Assembly (NCBI GenBank): GCA_002243285.1
Contig: CP022585.1
Coordinates: forward strand, 2,406,641 to 2,470,640
Source: Candidatus Fluviicola riflensis
GTDB taxonomy: Bacteria > Bacteroidota > Bacteroidia > Flavobacteriales_D > Crocinitomicaceae
Length of the DNA stretch: 64,000 nucleotides
Direction: 5' to 3'
Under the pieces are notes generated by a model. That model made no database searches and was not told where the DNA came from. It saw nothing but the letters and a program-made list of their open reading frames with translations. The position numbers and the translations under genes were made by a program. Positions 16,540-24,463 of the stretch are shown piece by piece. How positions within the stretch are numbered: position 1 is the stretch's first letter; every line of letters begins with the position of its first letter.

Positions 16540-17133
16540 ATGGACAAAAATCAAAATGACAATCGCAATCCACAAACTGGAGGCACGTCAAAAGAAAACA
16601 ATCCGGGCAATACCGGTCAAACTGGTCAATCCGGCAATATGGGCCAATCTGGTGGCTCCGGTAACACTGGAAACACTGGCAGAAGCCAGGATCCCAACAA
16701 TCCGGACCGTAACAACCCTACTTCCAACAATCCGGGTAACCAAAATCAGGATGTAAACAATCCAAAACACAACAATCCTTCTACGACTAACAATCCTGGG
16801 TTTGAAGAGCGAGGCAATCAAAATCGTAACAACCCCACTCCCGGAGCCCACATGCCCAATACGCCCGAAAGAGAGCATGAAGTAGGCGAACCTGATAAAC
16901 GAGAAAACAAAAATCGTGAAATCACAGCCAATGACCCGACCGGAAATTGGGAAGATACAGATCAGGCCATCGACACCCAACGTAAAAGCGAAGGGCCGTA
17001 CAATAAAACTTCCGACAGTACAAATCAGCGTCGTGACACAGATACAGGCACAACAGGAACATCTCAAAAAAGCACTCGTGACGACGACAGCAGAACAACT
17101 GACAAACAAGATTCTAACAAAGGAAGATTGTAA
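16540..17133 (+). CDS. Disordered Asn/Gly/Gln/Pro-rich NNP-repeat protein
   Basis: The 197-residue protein is almost devoid of hydrophobic residues and has no signal peptide. Residues 1-45 are Gly/Gln/Asn/Thr runs (GNTGQTGQSGNMG, SGGSGNTGNTG), 45-100 contain repeated NNP (at least seven times), and 100-197 are charged Asp/Lys/Arg/Thr. Hydrophilin or LEA-like stress proteins in bacteria have this composition, but no family motif is diagnostic. The strong ATG context and the convincing terminator right after it support a real gene. Composition unlike neighbours suggests relaxed or special function such as desiccation or cold protection; that is inference. Confidence 0.7.
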   Translation: MDKNQNDNRNPQTGGTSKENNPGNTGQTGQSGNMGQSGGSGNTGNTGRSQDPNNPDRNNPTSNNPGNQNQDVNNPKHNNPSTTNNPGFEERGNQNRNNPTPGAHMPNTPEREHEVGEPDKRENKNREITANDPTGNWEDTDQAIDTQRKSEGPYNKTSDSTNQRRDTDTGTTGTSQKSTRDDDSRTTDKQDSNKGRL

Positions 17134-17141
17134 AAATCAAG

Positions 17142-17177
17142 CAAATAAATCCTCTGCGTTTACAGAGGATTTATTTG
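17142..17177 (+). terminator. Intrinsic terminator after the NNP-repeat protein
   Basis: A perfect 15-bp stem (CAAATAAATCCTCTG at 17142-17156; CAGAGGATTTATTTG at 17163-17177) with a 6-nt loop CGTTTA is followed by TTTCTTTT. The hairpin sits 9 nt after the stop codon. The AT-rich lower stem means it could act in both directions. Confidence 0.85.
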
Positions 17178-17206
17178 TTTCTTTTATTTCAACAATATCT
17201 ACCAAA

Positions 17207-17464
17207 ATGATACTCCAGTTAAACCCCTCAATTTTAGTCGAAACACCGCTTGGGACGGGACAGGCAATCTTTATCATTGATTACGGCATGCACCAGAACA
17301 CCTGCTGGGTGGTTGCCAATGTAAAAGACGGAAGCATCAAACACTTTGACTGCAACGATGTCATTCTTTCTACGAATTATACGTACGGCATGAACCTTAT
17401 GAAAAACAAGGAAGCTCATGCAAACACAACTCCTGAATCCAAAACACCGAAAGTGCAATCTTAA
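17207..17464 (+). CDS. Small conserved Bacteroidota protein
   Basis: I place the start at ATG 17207, after the upstream terminator; a longer frame back to 16916 runs through the NNP gene and is a shadow. The 85-residue protein is beta-rich: PSILVETPLGTGQAIFIIDYGMHQNTCWVVANVKDGSIKHFDCNDVILSTNYTYGM, with a polar tail. This is a known small Bacteroidota family without a named domain; the W-V-V and F-D-C-N-D motifs are its best-conserved parts. No function can be given. Confidence 0.7.
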   Translation: MILQLNPSILVETPLGTGQAIFIIDYGMHQNTCWVVANVKDGSIKHFDCNDVILSTNYTYGMNLMKNKEAHANTTPESKTPKVQS

Positions 17465-17565
17465 CTTTCCGTGTTAGTCTACTTCACTTTTGCGTTTAAT
17501 TAATCGGAATTTGCTGAATAGCCAAGCTATTTCTACATTTAACATCGATTAAAACAAAACACATC

Positions 17566-17925
17566 ATGCTCACCTCCGTTCATCCAAAGCTTCCGATGCG
17601 CAATAAAGCGATTACCCGCGATTATTACCTGAATCAATTGGGGTTTGAAGAATTTGGCAATACCGGTTTTGAAGATTACCTGATGGTCCAAAAAGACAAT
17701 ATCCAGCTTCATTTTTTTCTGTTTAAGGAACTGGACCCAAAAGAAAATTACGGACAGATATATATTCGCACTGAAGTGATCGACGAATTATATCAATCTA
17801 TGCTGGATAGAAAAGTCGCCATTCATCCGAACGGGGCGTTGCAGTTGAAACCCTGGGGACAAAAGGAGTTTTCGCTGCTCGATCCGGATTATAATTTGTT
17901 GACCTTCGGGCAAAGCATACAATGA
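17566..17925 (+). CDS. VOC-superfamily (bleomycin-resistance-like) protein
   Basis: The 119-residue protein has one vicinal oxygen chelate domain: PKLPMRNKAITRDYYLNQLGFEEF, DYLMVQKDNIQLHFFLFKEL, YIRTEVIDELYQSML and KPWGQKEFSLLDPDYNLLTFGQ, matching the beta-alpha-beta-beta-beta order of bleomycin-resistance proteins. They work as dimers that bind a ligand or metal; substrate unknown. Its stop overlaps the start of the GNAT gene as ATGA (17922-17925), so it heads a three-gene operon. Confidence 0.88.
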   Translation: MLTSVHPKLPMRNKAITRDYYLNQLGFEEFGNTGFEDYLMVQKDNIQLHFFLFKELDPKENYGQIYIRTEVIDELYQSMLDRKVAIHPNGALQLKPWGQKEFSLLDPDYNLLTFGQSIQ

Positions 17926-18341
17926 ACGGCCTCGAAATAAATACCGACAAGAACCGCCTGGATCTCCACTTCATTCACGGATTCATTTCAAACTCCTATT
18001 GGGGAAAGGATCGAACAATTGACGCCATGCAGATGTGTATTGACAACTCGTTGAATTTCGGTGTTTACCTTTCAGACAAACAAATCGGTTACGCGCGGGT
18101 GGTCACTGATTATGCGCAATTCGCCTACATCATGGATGTATTTATTGATGAAAACCACCGTGATAAAGGTTATTCTGTCGCGTTGATGAAATTCATCATG
18201 GAATGTGAAGCTTTGAAGAACATCAAGGTTTGGCGGCTTGCCACTGCCGATGCCCATGGCCTGTACAAGAAATTCGGGTTTGAAGCGTTAGAAAAACCGG
18301 AGAACCTGATGGAGTTGATCATTAAAAACCGGTTGAAATGA
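17922..18341 (+). CDS. GNAT-family N-acetyltransferase
   Basis: The 139-residue protein is a single GNAT domain: a beta start (FGVYLSDKQIGYARVVTDYAQFAYIMDVFIDENHRDKGYSVALMKFIM) that includes the acetyl-CoA-binding R/Q-x-x-G-x-G/A-like loop as RDKGYS, then the LATADAHGLYKKFGFEAL C-terminal motif. The substrate is unknown. It overlaps both neighbours by ATGA (with VOC at 17922-17925 and the next lipoprotein at 18338-18341), so the three are translationally coupled. Confidence 0.88.
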   Translation: MNGLEINTDKNRLDLHFIHGFISNSYWGKDRTIDAMQMCIDNSLNFGVYLSDKQIGYARVVTDYAQFAYIMDVFIDENHRDKGYSVALMKFIMECEALKNIKVWRLATADAHGLYKKFGFEALEKPENLMELIIKNRLK

Positions 18342-18874
18342 AAATAGTATATCTGATAATACTTCTGCAGGTTTTTTCCGGTTGTGATTTCATCAATGGT
18401 TTATCAGAGATTAAAGAAGATTTTGAGACCGAAAAGCTGGATTCTTATACCATGGAACCACTGAATCATTACATGAAAAAGTACGAAATCGATTACAAAA
18501 ATAAAGTCCCGAAACGCTTTGAAGTGATTGAATTCTCTTTTGAAGACGCGTATTTCGACACTGCCGATTTTTATTCGAGTAACCAACATGTAAGCAGGGT
18601 AATTGGCCTTCCGGGCGAGGAAGTCGAACTGAAGAAAGGCGTCGTTTACATCAATGGAAAAATACTGAAAGAACCGTTTTTAGCCGATTCCATCCGATCG
18701 AATGACGATTTTGAAAAGATGAAAATTGAAGAAGACAACTACTTTGTGATGGTCGACAAACGAAAAATGATTTTCCAGGATACAATAACCGGTGTTGAGT
18801 ATAAAGCCTATGATTCAAGGATCATTGGAACAATACCCGGGTACCGGATTGTTGGGACTACTGATTTAAAATAG
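18338..18874 (+). CDS. Lipoprotein of the S26 signal-peptidase fold lacking catalytic Ser and Lys
   Basis: The 178-residue product has a lipobox (LQVFSGC, Cys16) rather than a transmembrane anchor. It carries the type I signal peptidase signature boxes: box B as SYTMEPL (residues 36-42), box C as FEVIEFSF, box D as HVSRVIGLPGEEV (84-95) with INGKILKEPFL, and box E-like NYFVMVDKR...DSRIIGTI. In active enzymes, box B has Ser before M-x-P and box D has Lys before R-x-x-G-L-P-G. Here these are Thr38 and Ser86, so the Ser/Lys dyad is absent. It is probably a noncatalytic S26-like envelope lipoprotein, coupled to the GNAT gene. Confidence 0.75.
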   Translation: MKIVYLIILLQVFSGCDFINGLSEIKEDFETEKLDSYTMEPLNHYMKKYEIDYKNKVPKRFEVIEFSFEDAYFDTADFYSSNQHVSRVIGLPGEEVELKKGVVYINGKILKEPFLADSIRSNDDFEKMKIEEDNYFVMVDKRKMIFQDTITGVEYKAYDSRIIGTIPGYRIVGTTDLK

Positions 18875-18906
18875 AATCCAATGGAATTAATCAATATCTT
18901 CATCTT

Positions 18907-19413
18907 ATGAAATCAACATTGTTGTTCATTGGACTGGTGTTCATTGTACTGGCCTGTAACAATTCTGCTAAAGAGCCTGATATTAAAACACCCCCCGATT
19001 CAAATCAATCCGATAATAACACATTTGAAAATCCGCGCACGTATGTTCGTAAATATGCACTTTGGGAATATCAATACGACTCTATTAGCGGGCGTTCCAC
19101 CCCTGTTAAATTGCGATCAGTTAACAAAGATACCCTGAGTGCCAAAAAGATTGTGGCAATCGTTAATAAAACCTGGCCGAATGTACAGGTAACGCATCTG
19201 CGAACTTCAAAAGACACTATCTATCTTTCCATTCCAAAAAGCGATGTATTGACGCAGCAAATGGGAACTCTCGGCGCCGACGAATTTATGATTTCAACCA
19301 CTTATTCATTTACGGAATTAAATGGTATTCGCTATGTTTCATTTGATTTTCAGCCTGGCGATCATGCAAATCCGGGGGTTTACAGTAGAAATTACTGGAT
19401 TAAACACCGGTAA
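18907..19413 (+). CDS. Hypothetical lipoprotein
   Basis: The 168-residue protein begins with a lipoprotein signal (MKSTLLFIGLVFIVLACNN, Cys17) followed by a polar linker (KEPDIKTPPDSNQSDNN). The mature region (about 40-168) is mixed alpha/beta, with TWPNVQVTHLRTSKDTIYLSI and a closing GIRYVSFDFQPGDHANPG...YWIKH. No named domain is seen. It lies 32 nt after the S26-like gene and may be the last member of that operon. Confidence 0.65.
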   Translation: MKSTLLFIGLVFIVLACNNSAKEPDIKTPPDSNQSDNNTFENPRTYVRKYALWEYQYDSISGRSTPVKLRSVNKDTLSAKKIVAIVNKTWPNVQVTHLRTSKDTIYLSIPKSDVLTQQMGTLGADEFMISTTYSFTELNGIRYVSFDFQPGDHANPGVYSRNYWIKHR

Positions 19414-19453
19414 AATCAGTTCACGGAGGCCTGATAATTTACTGAGATCACAA

Positions 19454-20293
19454 TCACTCCGTCACCTTCGCTTCTTCCAGGACCGTTACAAAATCAAGCA
19501 GGTATTTGTTGAATTCTTCAGGTTGCTCCAGGTTGGAGACATGTCCTGCCTTATCGATCACACGAAGAACTGATCCTTTAATGGATGCATGCATGATTTC
19601 TGATTGCTCAAGTGGCGTCACTTTGTCTTCCCGGCCACAGATTATCAATGTCGGAATGGTTACTCCGCTCAGCATTGAACACGTTTCTTCACGTCCGGCA
19701 AGAGCTGTTAAACCGTTTGTAATGATTTTATCGGAATTGGAGAACACCACATTGCGCAGCGATTCAACCAACTCCGGTTTTGTATTCAGGGTATCTTCAT
19801 GAAACACACTTTTGATGAATTCTTCGTTGAATTCCCTGGAACCGTTTGCAGTGATTTCTTCAATCGTTTGGTAACGTTTCTCTTTTCCTTCTTTCGTATC
19901 GGCTATACATTGCGTATCACACAAAATCACTGCTTCAAACCGATGCGGAAATTTTTTGAGTACATCCAATGCGATATAACCACCCATTGACAATCCACAA
20001 ATAATGGCTTTTTCAATGGCTAATTTGTCCATAAACATGACCAGATCATCACCGAATAAATCAATGCTCAGGGTTGTTTCCTCGTTCTTTGATCGTCCGA
20101 ACCCACGGATATCAATCGCAATCACGCGATGTCTCGACTTTAAAAAATTGATCTGCCCCTGCCACATTGCCTTGCTGAAAGGAAAGCCGTGTAAAAAAAC
20201 AATCGGCGTATCTCCTTCTCCAAAATCATCGTAAAACAAATTGAAGTTGTCTATTTCAGCAATCAAATTGCTTCCTTTGGCTATTGTATCCAT
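19454..20293 (-). CDS. Alpha/beta hydrolase
   Basis: The 279-residue soluble protein shows the canonical alpha/beta-hydrolase layout: FLHGFPFSKAMW oxyanion region, HRVIAIDIRGFGRS, nucleophile elbow GLSMGG with Ser near residue 106, PTLIICGREDKVTPL as the acidic-residue strand, and DKAGHVSNLEQPEEF with the catalytic His. All three catalytic positions are present. Substrate unknown; similar proteins act as esterases, lactonases or haloperoxidase-like enzymes. It is convergent with the lipoprotein gene at 19413. Confidence 0.9.
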   Translation of the reverse strand: MDTIAKGSNLIAEIDNFNLFYDDFGEGDTPIVFLHGFPFSKAMWQGQINFLKSRHRVIAIDIRGFGRSKNEETTLSIDLFGDDLVMFMDKLAIEKAIICGLSMGGYIALDVLKKFPHRFEAVILCDTQCIADTKEGKEKRYQTIEEITANGSREFNEEFIKSVFHEDTLNTKPELVESLRNVVFSNSDKIITNGLTALAGREETCSMLSGVTIPTLIICGREDKVTPLEQSEIMHASIKGSVLRVIDKAGHVSNLEQPEEFNKYLLDFVTVLEEAKVTE

Positions 20294-20428
20294 GGTGTTT
20301 GTACATTAAGTTTGGCATGTTACCACTTGTAAACATAGCGGTTGAATCATTAGAATCAGTTACATAATTGAGGGGAAAAGTTATATGATTCACAGGTGAA
20401 ATACGCCATAAAAACACTCCGGAACAAC

Positions 20429-20521
20429 CACCGGAATAACCACCGGAATAAAACCAAAATAAAACAGCATAAAGCGCTGTAAATAAACAATATAGACACC
20501 GGAATAACCACCGGAATAAAA
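20429..20521. repeat. Two 25-bp direct repeats of a CACCGGAATAA motif
   Basis: Two exact 25-bp copies (20429-20453 and 20497-20521) each contain two CACCGGAATAA-type units, and are separated by 43 nt. Each copy is followed by AAAGCGCT within 8-17 nt. A further imperfect unit, CTCCGGAACAAC, occurs at 20417-20428. The repeat fills the 300-nt gap upstream of the YdeI-like gene and is not a gene or a terminator. Confidence 0.7.
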
Positions 20522-20593
20522 ATACTTAAAAGCGCTTATCTCAGCTGTTTTTCTTATCCTTGCGGATATGGTGGCAAATTATTAATATACAGC

Positions 20594-21091
20594 ATGAACA
20601 TCCCTGAAACAGCACACTTCTCAGCAACAATCAATATCATCGGGATCAATCCGTTTGTATTCCTGCCTGAAGATGTGTTAAAAGCAGTTTTTCTCCAAGC
20701 CGGCAAAGAGAAAGGAAAAATTCCTGTCAAAATGACCATCGACGGACATGAATTTCCACAAACATTGGTGAAATACAGCGGACACTGGCGGTTGTACCTG
20801 AACATGCCCATGCGAAAAGCGGCCGGCAAAGATGTGGGCGACACCGCTGAGTTTGGAGTTCGCTTTGATCCGGAGGAACGAATCGTACCTATGCATCCAA
20901 AATTCCGTAAAGCGCTTGACGAAAATAAAGACGCCCGCGAAATATTCGAAAATCTCCCTCTGTCTCGCAGACAGGAAATAGTGAAGTATTTATCGTTCCT
21001 GAAAACCGAAGAAAGCATCAACCGTAACATCGAAAAAGCAATCGGCTTTCTGTTGGGAAAAGAACGTTTTATCGGAAGGGACAAACCGTGA
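20594..21091 (+). CDS. DUF1905 / YdeI-OmpD-associated domain protein
   Basis: The 165-residue protein begins with a DUF1905-type beta domain (about 1-95: HFSATINIIGINPFVFLPEDVL, KIPVKMTIDGHEFPQTLVKY, GDTAEFGVRFDPEERIV) and ends with a helical YdeI/OmpD-associated domain (PMHPKFRKALDENKDAREIFENLPLSRRQEIVKYL...INRNIEKAI). That order is the usual one. Family members are poorly understood and linked to bacteriocin or stress protection in a few species. It heads a short run of plus-strand small genes. Confidence 0.85.
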   Translation: MNIPETAHFSATINIIGINPFVFLPEDVLKAVFLQAGKEKGKIPVKMTIDGHEFPQTLVKYSGHWRLYLNMPMRKAAGKDVGDTAEFGVRFDPEERIVPMHPKFRKALDENKDAREIFENLPLSRRQEIVKYLSFLKTEESINRNIEKAIGFLLGKERFIGRDKP

Positions 21092-21149
21092 TTTTTTTAG
21101 TATATTAGTCTGCTTTAGCAACTAATAAAGCTCTGCAATTCAACAAAAT

Positions 21150-21584
21150 ATGACACGACCGATACATCCTGATTTTCAATTTGCACTCGATTTAAAATCG
21201 CAGGAAGTGACCGATCTGTTTTGCGATGCGCGAAACTATCTGTTGGAATTGGCACCCGAGTGCAACGAACTCGTGTATCATACGCATGCGCTCACTTCGG
21301 TTTTTTGTATTTCCGATAAACTCTCGGATGCTTTTTGCATGTTGCCCATTTATACCAATCATGTGAACCTGGGTTTCAACAAAGGCGCTTTATTGCAAGA
21401 TCCGCATGGTTTATTGACCGGAACGGGTAATTTGATCCGTCACATTGACATCAAATCACCTGGTGATTACCGGAATCCGGAAGTAACAGCGTTGATCAGG
21501 GAAGCCATTGCTTTTGCCATCAAAGACATGGACAAACCTACGAAAGCAATCGGCCAAACCATTTCAAAAATCAAAGCGAAGTGA
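21150..21584 (+). CDS. DUF1801-family protein
   Basis: The 144-residue protein matches the DUF1801 pattern: DLKSQEVTDLFCDARNYLLELAPECNELVYH, CISDKLSDAFCMLPIYTNHVNLGFNKGALLQDPHGLLTGTGNLIRHI and IREAIAFAIKDM near the end. The FDUF1801 fold resembles iron-sulfur frataxin-like or SCP2-like scaffolds, but its biochemical role is unknown. It stands 58 nt after the YdeI gene in the same direction. Confidence 0.85.
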   Translation: MTRPIHPDFQFALDLKSQEVTDLFCDARNYLLELAPECNELVYHTHALTSVFCISDKLSDAFCMLPIYTNHVNLGFNKGALLQDPHGLLTGTGNLIRHIDIKSPGDYRNPEVTALIREAIAFAIKDMDKPTKAIGQTISKIKAK

Positions 21585-21632
21585 CTTTTTAAACCATATT
21601 ATTGATAATTTAACCCCGAAAAATGACCTATT

Positions 21633-22199
21633 ATGAACAGAATTGAAATCCCGCTCAACAAAACCCGAATGAAACTCGCAATTATAACCAGTGCGATACT
21701 CATTCTCTATGGTATTTATCTCATGGCATTTGTGGCCTACAGCCAACAGGTGATGCATCCACTGTTAATGATTGGAATTACGGCTGCAGTAATGTCGATT
21801 TTCGTTTTCTCTATCTTTTATAACGTCAAAAAAATCATGATCCCGGTCGGGTTCATTATTACCGACGAGGGAATCATCGATAACACCGCTTCTACCGAAC
21901 TTGGGTTGATCAGATGGGATGAAATGACAACCGTCAAAGTAGAATCATTTGCATTGAATACCAAGGTCCTGCTCGTATACGTTAGAGATCCAAGAGCAAT
22001 TCTGGACCGTGTAAAAGGAAAAAAAGGACGCTATGTTCGCAACAACATGAAAGTGCAGGGAACAATGGTTGCCATAACAGCCAAAACACTGGTCTACAAT
22101 TTTGATGATTTGGTGAAAACCGTAAAAGACCGATTCAAGGAAGAAGAAGCGAAAAAAGAACAACAGAAACAACCTGAATCCCAAGACGCCCCAATGTAG
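21633..22199 (+). CDS. Two-helix membrane protein with a C-terminal PH-like domain
   Basis: The 188-residue protein has two adjacent hydrophobic helices (about 14-34 and 44-65), then a cytosolic domain beginning GFIITDEGIIDNTASTELGLIRWDEMTTVKVESF, a beta-rich pattern as in STM3941-type proteins of unknown function, and a Lys/Glu/Gln-rich tail. The membrane topology and the ITDEGIIDN...W-D-E motif are the basis for the call. Function unknown. Confidence 0.65.
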   Translation: MNRIEIPLNKTRMKLAIITSAILILYGIYLMAFVAYSQQVMHPLLMIGITAAVMSIFVFSIFYNVKKIMIPVGFIITDEGIIDNTASTELGLIRWDEMTTVKVESFALNTKVLLVYVRDPRAILDRVKGKKGRYVRNNMKVQGTMVAITAKTLVYNFDDLVKTVKDRFKEEEAKKEQQKQPESQDAPM

Positions 22200-22278
22200 G
22201 CATGAAGGTTTGCTTGATAAATTCACTCAAAAGCTTTCAATAAATTAAACCTTTGGTGACATCTCCAATCAAACGGAC

Positions 22279-23178
22279 ATGAAACTGCGTTTTTTATCAG
22301 CACTCACGGTATTGGGCATTCTGGCTTTTTTGGAGAGCGCAACATTCGAAAATCATCAAAAAACACCGGGTTATGATCTCAATTCACCTGATTTTTCGTT
22401 GGTTCTTCCCGATACCTTGCGTGAAGTTTCAGGCGTCGTCTGCATTGACTCTGCTACTTTTGCCTGTGTGCAGGACGAGAATGGAATAGTTTTCATCTAT
22501 GACTTTCTGAAGAACCAAATCAAAAAACAGTATTCGTTTAACATCGACGGAGATTATGAAGGAATTACCCGCATTGATAAAACGCTTTATGTGCTGCGAA
22601 GCGACGGAATGCTGTATGAGATTTCTGATTACGAATCGCCCGATTTCAAATTGACGTCTTACGCAACAGGAGTTCCCGCTCGCAACAATGAAGGGCTATG
22701 CTACGATGCTGATCATCACCGCTTGTTGATCGCTTCCAAAGGAAAAATTGGAAAAGGCCCCGAATACAAAGATAAACGGATGATTTATGGCTTCGATCTC
22801 AACACCAAAACACTGATTTCTGAACCGGTATTTGACTTTAATTTACAGGAAATCAAACAATTCGCTCAAAAGAACAACATCAAGCTACCAACACGAACAA
22901 AAAAACATGGTGAAGAAGCAGTTGCTGAACCCGTGCTTAAATTCGCGACTTCTGCCATTTGCATTCACCCGATAACAAAAAAGCTGTACCTGCTTTCGGC
23001 TGCCGATCATTTGTTATTCATTTTCGATGTGGGAGGTAACATCGAACACCTGGAAGTACTAAATCCTGTAAAGTTCAATAAAACCGAGGGAATCACGTTT
23101 CTTGAAAACGGCGACATGCTGGTGACCAATGAAGCACAGGACAAAAAACCGACAGTATTGCGGTTCAATTACAAATGA
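22279..23178 (+). CDS. SdiA-regulated (YjiK-like) exported protein
   Basis: The 299-residue protein has an N-terminal signal sequence (MKLRFLSALTVLGILAFLESA) and a beta-propeller-like body: LREVSGVVCIDSATFACVQDENGIVFIYDF, DYEGITRIDKTLYVLRSDG, NNEGLCYDADHHRLLIASKGK, SAICIHPITKKLYLLSA and GITFLENGDMLVTNE. Such repeated 'x-x-L-Y-V/L' blades match SdiA-regulated/YjiK proteins, predicted to be periplasmic or surface propellers. The ligand is unknown. It precedes the AraC gene by 31 nt. Confidence 0.8.
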   Translation: MKLRFLSALTVLGILAFLESATFENHQKTPGYDLNSPDFSLVLPDTLREVSGVVCIDSATFACVQDENGIVFIYDFLKNQIKKQYSFNIDGDYEGITRIDKTLYVLRSDGMLYEISDYESPDFKLTSYATGVPARNNEGLCYDADHHRLLIASKGKIGKGPEYKDKRMIYGFDLNTKTLISEPVFDFNLQEIKQFAQKNNIKLPTRTKKHGEEAVAEPVLKFATSAICIHPITKKLYLLSAADHLLFIFDVGGNIEHLEVLNPVKFNKTEGITFLENGDMLVTNEAQDKKPTVLRFNYK

Positions 23179-23209
23179 ATTGTACTTTCGCTTGTGAGAG
23201 CATAATTCC

Positions 23210-24070
23210 ATGAAAAACATTCAGGTAAGGCAGATCAATTCACTAAAAGAACCCGGTTTATCCGGAAGTTTCAGTATCCGGAATGTGGAAGAATTGCTTG
23301 CCGGAAAAAACATGGTGCAGGAACTTCATCGCCATGATTTCTTCTATATTCTGGCGCTGACAAAAGGAACCGGCAATCATGAAATCGATTTTACGACTTA
23401 CGAAATTTGCGATAACTCAGTGTTTTTCATGCGTCCCGGACACGTTCATCAACTCACGCTGAAAGCTGGAAGCAACGGTTATTTGTTGCAGTTTAAACCC
23501 GATTTTTATTATCCCGGTGATGCTCCGTCAAGAGAACTTCTGCGCAAAGCCAGCAACAAAAACCTGTGTCAGCTCGATGAAGCACGGTTTCAAAAACTGA
23601 TTTCCACCTTAAGCGCCATTTTCAGAGAATATTCAGACAAAGAAGAAGGTTACCAGGATGTGATCAAAGCGAATCTAGGTATTTTCCTTATTGAACTGGT
23701 CCGGCACCACCAGCAGCGCAACAATGCTATTACCCCCGTAAATGCTTATGCAGAAGAGCGTCTGGAAGAATTTTTGGAACTTCTTGATCACCACATTACC
23801 ACTCACAAACAGGTCTCTCATTATGCCGGGATGATGCATCTTTCCATGTATCAGCTCAATGCCATCACGAAATCGACGCTGGATAAAACCTGCTCTGAAT
23901 TGATCAATGAACGGATTATCCTGGAGGCAAAAAGAACCCTGCTGGCAACGTCTGACCAAGTCAATCATGTCGCGTATCATCTTGGATATGAAGATGTTTC
24001 CTATTTTATCCGGTTCTTTAAAAAACATACTGGCTATTCGCCCGAAGCATTTCGGAGCAACTTCAAATAA
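23210..24070 (+). CDS. AraC-family transcriptional regulator
   Basis: The 286-residue protein has a cupin-like N-terminal sensing half (QELHRHDFFYILALTKGTGNHEIDFTTYEICDNSVFFMRPGHVHQLTLKAG) and a C-terminal AraC DNA-binding half with two HTHs (KQVSHYAGMMHLSMYQLNAITKS and NHVAYHLGYEDVSYFIRFFKKHTGYSPEAFR). The ligand of the cupin is unknown. It lies 91 nt upstream of a small membrane-protein gene and a flavoprotein gene, likely targets of regulation. Confidence 0.92.
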   Translation: MKNIQVRQINSLKEPGLSGSFSIRNVEELLAGKNMVQELHRHDFFYILALTKGTGNHEIDFTTYEICDNSVFFMRPGHVHQLTLKAGSNGYLLQFKPDFYYPGDAPSRELLRKASNKNLCQLDEARFQKLISTLSAIFREYSDKEEGYQDVIKANLGIFLIELVRHHQQRNNAITPVNAYAEERLEEFLELLDHHITTHKQVSHYAGMMHLSMYQLNAITKSTLDKTCSELINERIILEAKRTLLATSDQVNHVAYHLGYEDVSYFIRFFKKHTGYSPEAFRSNFK

Positions 24071-24119
24071 GTCCTGTTTAATTTCATTTTTGTCCTATCA
24101 CGTTCCCACGGTTCGAAAG

Positions 24120-24127
24120 TACTTTTG
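24120..24127 (+). promoter_or_regulatory. Candidate -7 box before the small membrane-protein gene
   Basis: TACTTTTG at 24120-24127 fits the Bacteroidota -7 consensus TAnnTTTG and lies 35 nt before the ATG at 24162. A good -33 TTG at the usual 19-21-nt spacing is not seen, which would suit an activator-dependent promoter; the AraC gene ends 50 nt upstream. Confidence 0.4.
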
Positions 24128-24161
24128 TGCTTGTAAAAACTCATACCAAATAGTAATCTTT

Positions 24162-24386
24162 ATGAAAACAAAAATGAAATTAATCGCCGCTCTGAAAATC
24201 TGGATTGTCATCTACCCTTCCATCACCTTATTCCTATATTTCTTCGGAGAACAGCTATCTGCGCTTCCTTTAGCCGTTCGGACACTCATTTTAACACTTT
24301 GCCTGGTTCCATGGATCATCTTTGCCGGAGTTCCTTTTGTGAATTTCATCCTCGGGTTGTTTTCTCCGAAAACCGATAAGTTGTGA
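24162..24386 (+). CDS. Small two-helix membrane protein
   Basis: I place the start at ATG 24162; a frame open from 23907 overlaps the AraC gene and is not used. The 74-residue protein (MKTKMKLIAALKIWIVIYPS...) has two hydrophobic helices, about 10-30 and 38-63, joined by a short FGEQLSALPLAVR loop and ending in a PKTDKL tail. The family is not recognised. Its place between an AraC regulator and an exported flavoprotein suggests an envelope stress or redox unit. Confidence 0.65.
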   Translation: MKTKMKLIAALKIWIVIYPSITLFLYFFGEQLSALPLAVRTLILTLCLVPWIIFAGVPFVNFILGLFSPKTDKL

Positions 24387-24463
24387 TTCACTGAAAAGTA
24401 TGAATTGGTCTTCATATGAAGATATTTTTCTACTAAAGTCACATCAAACTTTCATAACTTAGC

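Noticed and set aside
16916-17206. Upstream extension of the 85-residue protein into the NNP-repeat gene
   Set aside because: It runs in another frame through the NNP gene and the strong terminator at 17142-17177; the real start is ATG 17207.
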